Source: Emmonsiellopsis sp. PD_33 (Eukaryota; Ascomycota; Eurotiomycetes; Onygenales; Ajellomycetaceae). Taken from it: DNA of 12,758 nucleotides. Shown here piece after piece: positions 1-8,484 of the stretch. The stretch lies in the NCBI GenBank assembly GCA_032988165.1, contig JANTQF010000574.1:1-12758 (forward strand). Reading direction: 5' to 3'. The notes below the pieces were generated by a model. That model saw nothing but the letters and a program-made list of their open reading frames with translations. It had not been told where the DNA came from and searched no databases. Numbering within the stretch: the stretch's first letter is position 1; each line of letters opens with the position of its first letter. Both the position numbers and the translations under genes were made by a program.

Positions 1-283
1 CGGCTGGATCTCAGTCTGGGCCGGGAGCGTGCGGGGGGCGGGGTGTTTGGGAAGAGCGCGAAGTTGGGAAAGCTGATTGTGGAGGATGAGGGGCAGAAGA
101 TGATGGATTTGGTGGTTGCGGCGTGTACCTTTTCAGAAAATAAACAAACAAACAAACAGCAGAAAAAGAAAAAAACAGAACATGAAACCTTGTCCATCCT
201 GCGGCGGCTCCGGCATGGGAGGAGGCGAAGGGGCCTGTGCGATCTGTCAGGGTTCTGGGAAGGGAAGGGAAGGGGTAACTTAA
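1..283 (+). CDS. 3' end of an unidentified gene with a C-terminal CxxCxGxG zinc motif (partial, last junction unresolved)
   Basis: The frame starting at base 1 is open and reads protein-like residues ending in KLIVEDEGQKMMDLVVAAC near 126. The product of the next frame, from about 160 to the TAA at 281-283, contains CPSCGGSG followed by CAICQGSGKG. This is a pair of CxxCxGxG motifs like half of a DnaJ-type zinc finger. The two segments probably belong to one protein. They can be joined by splicing a GT at 123 to an AG ending at 159 or 162, but that intron would be only 37-40 nt, very short for a fungus. Other routes are an upstream donor spliced to the TTTTCAG ending at 136, or a one-base indel in the A-rich run at 163-175. 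I do not recognise the family. The paired Cys motifs suggest structural zinc binding. The gene begins outside the window and converges on the carrier gene. Confidence 0.5.
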
Positions 284-971
284 TTAGTTTAGTTAGTGGG
301 GCTACGAACGAGGTAGTTAGTTATGTGACCGAAAAATGAAGTTTCTTGCTGGTGGTCGATGCGATGGGAGAAATAGTATCTAATAAATAATCTCTTTCCC
401 AAAGCAACGAGGAGCTTCGATGGTGTTAATTCCCGGGCTGCGTTGGGAAGAAGGGGGTCGTTTTCAGGGGGACTGGTTTGGGCTGGTTTTTCGAACTGTT
501 TCTGTCCAATCCGTTTTAAGGGAGGGGGGGGGGGGGGTTCGCTGGGGCGTTTCAACATGCTCTTTGGCACACTGGTTACAGGCGTTCTTCGTGTATTGCG
601 ATTTCAATGATAAAAGATACTTTTCAAGTTCGAGGACTTTCTTCTGATGGATGTAAGGGCGTTGATGCTGAGAGAATATCAATGTCACTCCTGTATTGTG
701 CCGGAAGGTAGGGTGGGAATCAGTACGGTTTTAAGGATAATTTCACACAAGCCAGCGAACCCCCTTTACTAAGCAGGTTGCGGAAAGACTGTAATTTGGC
801 CTGTATGGGGGTGCATGTGAGGTCATAGGACTGTGTTTTTGGCTCCTTACCTAGGTATTTACCCTTTTTTCTATAATTAAGGAAGAGAGAGAGAAGAGAA
901 ATAGAAGAGAGTTAGTTAATACAAACACTCCGAAAATATCTTACAGCCCCCCCTAACAAATAGCAGAACCT
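284..971. other. Convergent intergenic region, no gene seen
   Basis: This is the space between two converging genes. It has a 14-G homopolymer at 524-537 and a GA-rich purine stretch at about 880-912. The short open frames here overlap one another on both strands, run through the homopolymer and resemble no family I know. Both neighbouring genes probably have their 3' untranslated regions here. Confidence 0.6.
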
Positions 972-2189
972 CTATCTCGAACTCTCGAATGCCCCCAATA
1001 TCATCTCATACACACCAAGCGTAATCGCGGCAGACGGGATCGCACGGAGCAGATGTGGCGTCAACCCACCATACAATGCTCGGGCTCCGTCTTCAACCCA
1101 TATCCGTCGAAAGCACTGTACAACACCGGTGTATTTAAGCTGGCCATCGCTCATGGGCGCTTGTCGTAATCTCGTTCTAACAACCTAGGATAAGATAAGA
1201 TAGATAGTGTCAACTCCGTGACGTTAATCACATTAAAACACGGGGCGTAAAGTTTTTTTTTTTTACCTCGTGAGGATACGCAACGAAAACCGCGAGGAGT
1301 TTCGCGAAACCTGCTGCACCACCCATGCCGATCCACTCTATCGCTCGGGAGCTGACTGATTGGTTTCGAGAAATGTCAGATACTGTCTCCGTTCGCCTGA
1401 TGGCAACCTTCATTTGCTCGTAGAGGGCGAGATGCAATGTTGTCTCCAGCGCTCCCAAATAACTCGCCCCTAATCCTCTATACAGTCCTCTAAAGCCCTC
1501 ATGCCGAAGCACCTGACTAATACAATCAAGACTATTCTTGTACCGTCTCTGAACCAGCGTGCCGGTAGCCTGGCGGGAACGGTCCAACTGCATGCGCGTT
1601 TTTATAAGCCATATCGGGTTCGTAGCTGTGCCTGTCACTATACCCGCCGTGGCGGCTGCAATGGTATGGCCCAACACACCATCCTTTTCGCAAATATTAT
1701 TCTCAGAAATGAACCGCTTGCAGTTCCCGTATGTGTAAAACTTGATCGCGCTGGCTGGGACAACACCGAGGAGATTAGGTCCTAGACCCCTGAAAAGGCT
1801 CCGCCATCCCTCGGCACGGTGGATGGAGAATAGGAGCCGGAAAGTCTCATAAAAATGATGCACGGGCGTGCGTATTGGATGTAATGCAATGGGCCGATTC
1901 TTGTCGAATTTAATCTGGTAGAAATCGGACTGTAAACGGGTCCTCAGTACATCTAGAGGAGATGTCAGGAGCGCAGTTGCTAGCCCTCCACCTCTGCCCC
2001 AACAGAAGAGAAAGTTAGTGCTGCAAAATTGGAGGGAGACACGGCCCAGAACTGACGGACTCACGCGCCAGCAATGAAATGCGACAAGGATTTGATCGCG
2101 GCCTCTCCTCCGGGCGTTGGCGGGCTAGTAGCCTTCAGTAGCGGCGCATTTTTAAGGCTGTGGGGCCCGTCCACGCCCATATTCTGCAT
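972..2189 (-). CDS. rim2: Mitochondrial pyrimidine nucleotide carrier, RIM2 / SLC25A33-36 type
   Basis: Three exons on the minus strand give 354 aa: 2189-2065, 1993-1267 and 1184-972 (TAG stop). Introns are 71 nt (GTGAGT..CAG) and 82 nt (GTAAAA..TAG), and all phases agree. The protein has the three repeats of the mitochondrial carrier family, each with its PxxxxxxR signature: PLDVLRTR at residues 54-61, PIWLIKTR at 168-175 and PHEVVRTR at 282-289. Each is followed by an EG/DG box (EGWRSLFRG, EGFRGLYRG, DGARALYGG). The tryptophan in the second signature and the YPHEVVRTRLR third signature are typical of the pyrimidine-nucleotide branch, which exchanges (deoxy)pyrimidine nucleotides across the inner membrane for mitochondrial DNA and RNA synthesis. 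The start is the first in-frame ATG; ATG at 2180 (residue 4) is an alternative. The length is slightly below the usual 370-390 aa, mainly because the N-terminus is short. An A-run directly after the second donor is unusual. Transport specificity is inferred from family motifs. Confidence 0.9.
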
Positions 2190-2303
2190 AGTTGGACCGG
2201 CGTTGGTGATGCGATTTTGTGCGGAACTAAGAGCTGTCGGTGGAGAAGGAATTCTCGCGTCGCGCTAGACAGACATGGCTTAGCCTGGTTTAGTATCGTA
2301 TAT

Positions 2304-2309
2304 CACGTG
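2304..2309. promoter_or_regulatory. CACGTG E-box in the carrier promoter
   Basis: A perfect CACGTG lies 115-120 bp upstream of the carrier start codon, between that gene and the foldback element. In fungi, basic helix-loop-helix factors of the Cbf1 type bind this hexamer. Position and sequence are compatible with a promoter element, but a single hexamer can occur by chance. Confidence 0.3.
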
Positions 2310-2349
2310 GTCTGTTTGTTTGACCCCGGGGCCCTGATCGCACGAATAT

Positions 2350-2583
2350 TAATCGTGCCTTCGCTGCTGACCTGGCGGCCCGCAGCACCTAGTCATGGGC
2401 TCACCTCTTCTAGGTGCGCCACAGCGAAATCATAAAAACACCGATATCATAAAAAGAGAGACTAGGTACCTTTTGTATGGCATCCTCATATAAAAGATAC
2501 TTAAAAACACTTTTTGTATTTCTCCCTATTTCTCAACCACCACATAAGATATCCCCTCATCCGTTTTTTCTGTCCATTTTAGC
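2350..2583 (+). repeat. Left arm of the foldback element
   Basis: The arm contains the 16-bp outer block, TGGCGGCC and AGCACCT blocks shared with the other arm, and the perfect 42-bp block at 2402-2443. That block starts with a mini-hairpin, CACCT-CTTCT-AGGTG. A nested inverted repeat follows at 2465-2502: GGTACCTTTTGTATGG pairs imperfectly with the downstream CATATAAAAGATACTT. The inner half is AT-rich. Confidence 0.82.
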
Positions 2584-2687
2584 GCCTTTTTTTCTGGGCT
2601 GTTCATAGGCCAAAAAGCTGTAATTTACTCCACTTTCAGTGGCTAGAGACCCCCTACAGCAAATAGCAGAGCTTCTTTTGATACAGT

Positions 2688-2936
2688 GCTAAAATGGACA
2701 GAAAAAACGGACGAGGGGATAAGCTCTATATCTCAAGTGGTGGTTGAGAAATTAATTTTTCAAAAAAAATGTTCATAAGTACCTTTTGTTTGGGGATGCC
2801 ATATAAAAGGTACCTATTTTTATTTTTATGATTCCGGTGTTTTTATGATTTCGCTGTGGCGCACCTAGAAGAGGTGCAGCACCAGAGCTGCCCACGAGAG
2901 GTGCTCGGCCGCCAAGGACGAGCGAAGGCACGATTA
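2688..2936 (-). repeat. Right arm of the foldback element
   Basis: This is the inverted copy of the left arm, with scattered substitutions and small indels between the perfect blocks. It is slightly longer than the left arm because of extra bases near 2877-2890. The nested hairpin is also present at 2777-2815, where AAGTACCTTTTGTTTGG pairs with CATATAAAAGGTACC. Confidence 0.82.
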
Positions 2937-3089
2937 GTCCATTGTCTGATCGAGGCCGTCGCTGAAATCACTCCTGTTACTTCGCTTTTCTGTCTCCTGA
3001 ATATCATCCGGCGTGGGAGGAATCTCGACTTGATCACCCAGGCGCCGCGCGCTTTGCCGCCTCATCGGTTGGTGCTCTCCCCTAAGGAT

Positions 3090-4098
3090 TGGTAGGAGTT
3101 CCAGGCTCTGGTTTGACTCCTAGGCCGGAAGATGGGCGATTTGCAATCTCTCAACCTGTAGCACCAGTGCATATATCAGGGCCTATAATCTTGGGCTTGA
3201 TGTTGTCTGGAGAACCTTCTTCATTGCTCCCCAAGTCCACGAGGATTTGTTCTGTTGAAAGCTGTCAGAACCAGAGCTCCAGAGACAAATGAAATAATGT
3301 CCTCAAATGACTTACCCCGGCTGCTTTCTGGCCCTGGTAACTTGACTAGAATGGATGGAGGTTGGTTGGGGGAATCCACCAAGCCATGCCGCTGACATGG
3401 GGCTTTCGTTCCGGGCTTGTGCAGTATTGTATTGCTATCAGAGGCGCGGTGAGATGATTTCCTGAGATGATTGATTAGCCTTCAATGAAGGATGTCTGCC
3501 TTGGATCATGCTGGCAACCTTTGGGCTAGAAGGCTCTCCAAGTCCATCTTGGTTGATGGAATTGGAACTGCTCATGCCAGCCACTTCCATGGCCTCCTGT
3601 GCTCCAGTTCACCATTGAACCTGTTCAGCGGAGCGCTTGAAATTCAAACCCCATGGGCATCACAGCCATTGCGGGCATCTCTGCAGCAGGGAAGTGGGTG
3701 TGCCCGCGGTGGTTCAGGGACACATTATGCAGAGGTAAAGGGATTGACTAGACAGTGTTCAGAGATATATGCTGGGTGGGAAGAGGCTTGGGAGGCTCAG
3801 GAGGAAGTGCAGGTCATATCCACAGCCTTCTTGGAGGAAGGGAAATTTCAGTCTCTCTCTTGTTCATCCTCTCACATCTAAATCAACTGGGAAAGCAGAT
3901 CCCTTATAAAAACTTAATCATCCCCCCCATTTGTGAGGGCTAAGAATCCAGTTCCAGGTTTCCCAGCTATACACTGAGTTGGTGGAATGGTGGGGTCCAG
4001 AACAGAGGGAGTTCCCACATACAGGAAAATCAACCAAGGCACATCCACACTGTGTGCTGTTTATGCAGATAGATTGGATGGCTGTTGCCTCCATCCAT
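3090..4098. other. CpG-depleted block, probably decayed repeat or relic sequence
   Basis: I counted about 14 CpG dinucleotides in this kilobase, with none from 3709 to 4098 (390 bp) and none from 3449 to 3628. TpG and CpA are abundant. Flanking DNA on both sides is CpG-normal, so the edges are sharp. That pattern fits C-to-T change at CpG rather than the CpA-to-TpA bias of classical RIP. Open frames of 96-129 codons exist here but match no family I recognise. They overlap on opposite strands and are probably a by-product of low stop density. I cannot identify the ancestral sequence. Confidence 0.55.
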
Positions 4099-4707
4099 CG
4101 AGTGAGCCATTTTTGCCACAGGCTGCGAGTCCTGGGGAGAAGGACACAATCCATGGTGGTTCCCAACCAAGGATGCAGGCGGGGCGAGTATCCAGCGTGC
4201 AATTTTGGAGATTTTGGGTGGAGATCCCCGTCGCGAGGCCTTTTCATCACGAGCTACAGCGCAATCTCGGGGGGTAAGATGTTGGAATAGAGGGGGTTGT
4301 TCTCAAACGCGTAATTTCAAATATACAAAGTCCCAGCCCGCCTGAGCGGTATATGACGGAAAGAGAAACCTATGCAGCATTGTAGGGCGAGAAGGACATG
4401 GAAAGATCCTCACTGTGATTCTTGAAGAATAGACAAGAAGTAGAGACAAATGGTAGGCCTGCCTCACAAGCGGCGCTGTCATTGCTTGCTAGGTCATCAG
4501 TCAGAAAGAATCGGAAGAGCCCGCTCAGGTGCTGCAGTGATGTGACGGCAGCACCTGCATTGCTGAGCGAGTGCCAGCACGCCAGTGAGCCTGGTGGAAA
4601 GGCTGAAATAGTGAAAGGTCATGCCACCATTGGGACAAGGTTAGCCAACGGGGCCGGGGAGCGGAAATCAGAAGTGAGTTGGATGAGGTTTATAGTGCCA
4701 ACAATCA

Positions 4708-4715
4708 TGACGTCA
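4708..4715. promoter_or_regulatory. Perfect CRE/ATF-type palindrome TGACGTCA
   Basis: The octamer TGACGTCA is the full consensus site for bZIP factors of the ATF/CREB class, which in fungi includes stress regulators such as AtfA. The nearest recognisable gene start is more than 2 kb away, so its target is unclear and it may be fortuitous. Confidence 0.25.
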
Positions 4716-4953
4716 CAGCCATTGAAGCAAAATTGACTTACATCTACTATAGCCTCTAGGCACTATAACTTCTCCTAGCCATAATATCTTACAGTCTATG
4801 ACACGTAAAAGCGAACCCCGATCGGATACGCATATCACCGGCTTCGTTTCTTAGCGTAGGAAATTATAAAATGCTGCCTTTTAAACGCATACATAGTACC
4901 GATGCATTACCCGTCCTGCCGTCGAGGGAGCAATCGCTACTAGTAGTTAGTAG

Positions 4954-4980
4954 AGAAGCCAAACACTTTCTTTGGCTTCT
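4954..4980. repeat. Short perfect inverted repeat (10-bp stem, 7-nt loop)
   Basis: AGAAGCCAAA at 4954-4963 is the exact reverse complement of TTTGGCTTCT at 4971-4980, separated by CACTTTC. It would form a stable hairpin in RNA of either strand. Its function is unknown. Confidence 0.6.
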
Positions 4981-4996
4981 AAGTTAGTCCGCATGA

Positions 4997-5281
4997 ATGC
5001 CGGGGAGGCTATCCCTTGAGGCCAAGGAATCACAGCTCAGCTACAACATATCAGAGTCAGGATATGTAGCCCAGAGGAAAGATTTCCAAATAACATCTCC
5101 TTCCAAAACCCAGAACCCCGCACAAGTTGGCTCGTTCTTTTCGCTATTATTTTTTCGGGTATTGCCTGTGTGGACCGTTTTCTTTCCACTTGGCTTGGCT
5201 GGGGGGTTATTTGTGCTCTTGTATCCAGCCTCTGCCAACCTAGAAAATAATACCCGGATGGCTCGCCATGGGATGGGATAG
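4997..5281 (+). CDS. Possible small membrane protein ORF (94 codons, unverified)
   Basis: An uninterrupted ATG-to-TAG frame of 94 codons begins 16 nt after the 4954-4980 hairpin. The N-terminal half is polar. Residues of about 49-80 (SFFSLLFFRVLPVWTV and the following LGLAGGLFVLLYPAS) form one or two hydrophobic stretches that could span a membrane. I recognise no family. Two overlapping frames on the opposite strand cover the same DNA, no promoter is evident, and a frame of this size is expected by chance in a region of several kilobases. I list it as a low-confidence candidate only. Confidence 0.15.
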   Translation: MPGRLSLEAKESQLSYNISESGYVAQRKDFQITSPSKTQNPAQVGSFFSLLFFRVLPVWTVFFPLGLAGGLFVLLYPASANLENNTRMARHGMG

Positions 5282-5288
5282 GGGCACT

Positions 5289-5302
5289 ATATACTAGTAT
5301 AT
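5289..5302. repeat. 14-bp perfect palindrome ATATACTAGTATAT
   Basis: The sequence equals its own reverse complement. The outer flanks GCAC and GC extend it imperfectly to about 20 bp. It could be a dimeric factor site or a cruciform; no function is assigned. Confidence 0.5.
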
Positions 5303-5763
5303 GCAAGTCCCCCCACCGCCCAGCTCGAAAATTGCCTCTTACCTTCTCATGGTTCGATAAAGGACAAACTTTGATTGGTATGCGGGCTTTGCATGGGGTT
5401 TATTTATCTACTCACAACATTGCAGTCTTGCAATTCGTTAGGAATCCTGAGGCGATTTATGCATTAACAAGGGCTTGGAATCTGCAACCCAAGCTCTTCT
5501 CCAAATTAACCATACTAGTATTGTTAGACATCGCTGCTGGCGTCAACTGATGGCTGATCACCGCATGCTTTAACATTCCAAGGGGGCTGTAATGTCTAAC
5601 CTCGCCTGAGCTCCCCTGCAGGTTTTCCACACGAGATGTCCACGTTTCCCACCCCTTTGTCTATAGTAATCAGGATCCCAAAGGATTCGAAATGACTAGG
5701 GTTGAACTGAGGGCCATGACCTTCCCGCCTGCACACTCACACAATGTTCTAAGGCAATTCTTT

Positions 5764-5790
5764 TGAAAACGCGGCAGACGCGGGTTTTCA
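5764..5790. repeat. Hairpin with TGAAAAC/GTTTTCA stem
   Basis: TGAAAAC at 5764-5770 pairs with GTTTTCA at 5784-5790, and GCG pairs with CGC inside, leaving a two-base bulge and a five-base loop. There is no associated gene. Confidence 0.45.
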
Positions 5791-6849
5791 GCTTGCCTTT
5801 TGTTTTGTTTCGTCTCAAATGATGTTGTGCCGATAACCCAACCGGTCCCAATGAGAAATATGACAGTCACACAATGTTACACATTGTTGCCAGATTGCGA
5901 TCCAAGCTCCTTGACTTGCATGATGACAGCAACAAATTATCTGTGGCAGTGGAGCCCCCCTCAGGCTGAATAGAGGCAGAATCTGGAATTCATCCATGTG
6001 TGATCCAACATCTAACTCTCTTGCATCTTCGTATGCTACTCTGTCCTTCAGACATGGATAACTTACTTTTCTTTTTGTCGGGCCTATAACCTAGCATCCG
6101 TTACGCAAACATGCTCAATTGGGCTCAACTAGAGGACTAGAGCCTCGTTCCCATGGAGTTTTCTAGTTCATTTCAGGCAAGGATCCAACCCTAGCCCTGC
6201 ATAACTAGAGAAGAAAAACTCTCAGCACAAACGGAGGACGGGATCGAGTTGGATGCGCGTGCCTCCTGCTCACCACTTGACGTGCCAACAACTCCATGCC
6301 AACTCTAGGCATTTCACCCGCTCGGATGCCGTGTTTTTATGAGAATCCCGACCCAAACGTTTTACACCTATATGGTGGAAATTTTATATTTACAGAGATT
6401 CCGCCCTTATATTGTGATGCGAGGTCTGTATAAATATATCTTCGACATTGATGCAGGATCTCTGCGGCATCCCCTAGAACATCGATATGTTGCATCTAAT
6501 CGAGATTCAGAACTGCCATAGGAAATTAGGATATGGCGAAGGGCAGTGCGTCTGGCGATGTTCTGGTGGGTAACACAGGCGAAGAAACAACCGGTGACAG
6601 TTTATTTAAGTTTTCAATTTGTCCGAATCAGTCTTGGCTTTGACAGGGATAGATATACCCCGGAAATGCATGTTGGAAAATACCAAGGGGGGTAGGGATG
6701 AGAAAAGAAACGCGCAAGGAAAAAGAAAGTAAATATGGAGAGGTCAGCTATGTTTAAATATCGGGTTGATCCTCGCGGGTTTGAGCTTTGAGATTGCCAC
6801 GAGTCGACGTTTGCTAACTTTGTCTCATTGAAGCTGAGCCCCTGAAATA

Positions 6850-8074
6850 ATGTTGTCCCAGGTCAGATCCATACTTCCCCATGGTGGCATGTCGGCCGCA
6901 TGTCTTCTACTTACTACCATCACCTCACTATTTATATCCGGCGGAAACGCTCAGTCTGGCAATTTGACCGAGGAGCAGCGTCATGCCTTCAACGCTGCTC
7001 GTACACTTTCAATTGGATATGTATGTCTCATTGAAGTCGTATATCAAAAATTGCCTTGCTAACCCCTTTCTCCTAATAGGTCGTGTACCCAGGAGCCGAA
7101 CTCCTTGATATTTTCGGTCCATTAGAAATCTTATTCCATGTATTGTCTATTCCCATAACCCCCCGTTCCGCTCCATAAAGTAACCCCATTTTTCCCAGGC
7201 ATCAAGAGAGTACAGAATGACCCTATCCATGATCGGCAAAACCACCGGGCCCGTCCCCGCTCGCTATCCTCCCCACAAAATGCCAGGCAGCGACATGATA
7301 CTGGAGTATTCCCATTGGATCTCCGCCTCCTATATCGCAACCCATACTCCCCAAGATGCCCCCGCGCTTGATATCCTCATCGTCCCCGGAGGGGTGGGCA
7401 ACATGGCTCTTGATATCGCCGGCGACACTTGGATCGAAGACTTTGTAAAGCTCCGGTATGATCAGGTTGATTATCTTGCCAGCATATGCACGGGCTCAGA
7501 GAACTTGGCAAGGTCGGGTGTTTTGGATGGGAGGAAAGCGACGACGAATAAGAACGCGTGGGAACAGGTGGTGAAGAATGGACCGAAGGTGCATTGGGTG
7601 CCTAGTGCTAGGTGGGTTCAGGATGGGAATATATGGACGAGTTCGGGGGTTGCGGCTGGTGAGATATCTATTCTCCTATTTTTCCCCTGTGTGTCCGCTT
7701 GCAAGTATACCTGTAGATGGGATGGATAACGTCAAGAGAACTTGATTCAACCCTAAGAGGATTATATGAAACTCACATCACTAACGGGTGACTGATAACT
7801 AGGCATCGACATGACATATGCGCTGCTAAAGCACATATACGGAACGGAGAAGCTGGATACAATCATGAATGGCATCGAATATGCACCACATACTGATCCA
7901 CACTGGGACCCCTTTTCAGTTGTACACAATGTAAGTTCGTCCAAACTCCAAACTCCAATGCACATAGGATAAATGTTTGCAATATGCGATAGTAACGCTG
8001 ATATTTTGTAGGTTCCTGGTGCTGTCAATCAGACCAACCTCGATGGCTGTGTAGGGCCTGTTGGCATCGATTGA
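6850..8074 (+). CDS. Secreted-type DJ-1/PfpI (ThiJ) family protein
   Basis: Five exons (6850-7020, 7080-7139, 7199-7658, 7803-7930, 8012-8074) give 293 aa; introns are 59, 59, 144 and 81 nt and all phases agree. The first intron has a clear branch site, GCTAAC. The N-terminus is basic and then hydrophobic (ACLLLTTITSLFISGGNA, about residues 17-34), which looks like a signal peptide. The DJ-1/PfpI fold follows: YPGAELLDIFGPLEIL at 60-75 with the conserved Glu73, DILIVPGGVG at 135-144, and the nucleophile elbow SICTGS with Cys174. ATTNK, ARWVQDGNIWTSSGVAAGID and HTDPHWDPF are typical of the fungal branch related to isonitrile hydratase. The fold covers class-I amidotransferase-like hydrolases and hydratases; the substrate cannot be told from sequence. 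ATG at 6889 (Met14) is an alternative start that keeps the signal peptide. The gene converges on the membrane protein gene. Confidence 0.9.
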
Positions 8075-8484
8075 TAACTCGTGGTTGGGGATCGTAGGGG
8101 ATGATAACAATGGAGGAGGAAATTCGTTATAGGTTGGGAGAGACTTTACGATTTGTTCATTTTTTGAAGATTGTTTTATGCAACTGTCGATTTTTCCTCC
8201 GTTATTCAAGCCGCATATAGTGGATATGCAGGATCTCGGGGTTTCTTTTATCGTATGTATGTACATACATTCTTGAGAGTCATGATATCCACCCAGTAAT
8301 CAAATACTTGATCACTGCTCCGGAAAGAATGCAACTACCCTGCCCCAATATCCCTCACGTAGCCTACCAACAAAGGAAAATGACCTTTTAGTCAGAAAAA
8401 GAAGGGGGGGACGCTCCACCCCAAACGCCCCATACCACCCACCCTGACATACCGCACCGGAAATATGCCCCAGCAACCCAAACC
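8075..8484. other. Convergent intergenic region with 3' UTR-type structure
   Basis: This 410-bp gap between two converging stop codons should contain both 3' untranslated regions. It holds a 16-bp palindrome at 8255-8270 and a 9-bp imperfect stem at 8295-8316 (AGTAATCAA with TTGATCACT). No coding frame resembles a known protein. Confidence 0.6.
8255..8270. promoter_or_regulatory. 16-bp perfect palindrome containing a PUF-type TGTACATA motif
   Basis: ATGTATGTACATACAT is its own reverse complement and lies about 180 nt after the DJ-1-family stop codon. It includes TGTACATA, which fits the TGTANATA consensus bound in RNA by Puf3-class PUF proteins. Being palindromic, it offers the same motif to transcripts of either strand. 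A role as a PUF site is inferred from sequence only. Confidence 0.35.

Larger units (their letters stand above)
2350..2936. mobile_element. Foldback / MITE-like element with very long terminal inverted repeats
   Basis: The two ends are inverted copies of each other. The outermost 16 bp (2350-2365 and 2921-2936, TAATCGTGCCTTCGCT) match perfectly. A perfect 42-bp inverted repeat follows at 2402-2443 and 2835-2876. Looser matches run to an inner perfect block around TGTCCATTTTAGC (left arm ends at 2583, right arm starts at 2688). The loop of 104 bp encodes nothing visible. The outermost bases read TA on both sides, compatible with a TA target duplication as in Tc1/mariner-type MITEs, but the exact ends are uncertain. 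No transposase is present, so the element would be non-autonomous. It sits about 160 bp upstream of the carrier start. Confidence 0.82.
4099..4996. other. Intergenic, no gene seen
   Basis: CpG content returns to normal here. Open frames on both strands at 4422-4736 lack a convincing ATG start and resemble no family. The identifiable sites are a perfect CRE-type octamer at 4708-4715 and a 10-bp stem hairpin at 4954-4980. Confidence 0.5.
5282..6849. other. Intergenic region upstream of the DJ-1-family gene, no gene seen
   Basis: No frame here looks like a conserved protein. The region contains a 14-bp palindrome at 5289-5302, a GC-containing hairpin at 5764-5790, a direct repeat of TCACACAATGTT near 5740 and 5867, and a TTTAAATAT stretch at 6754-6762, about 90 nt before the next start codon, that could serve as a core promoter element. 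Confidence 0.5.

Noticed and set aside
289..688. Four overlapping frames around the G homopolymer
   Set aside because: They lie in the convergent 3' region, run through the homopolymer and show no family features.
947..2676. Similarity between 951-975 at the carrier stop codon and 2650-2676 in the foldback loop (shared CAAATAGCAGA)
   Set aside because: An 11-base match between two places is expected by chance many times in a window this size, and the flanking similarity is weak.
3492..3881. 129-codon plus-strand frame
   Set aside because: It lies in the CpG-depleted block, shows no known motif, and similar frames overlap it; loss of CpG changes stop frequency and can open frames by chance.
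3918..4290. Three overlapping frames of about 100 codons on both strands
   Set aside because: They overlap one another in different frames and none has a recognisable motif or splice context.
5670..5760. tRNA-like TTCGAATCC string on the minus strand
   Set aside because: No acceptor stem, A-box or cloverleaf can be drawn around it.
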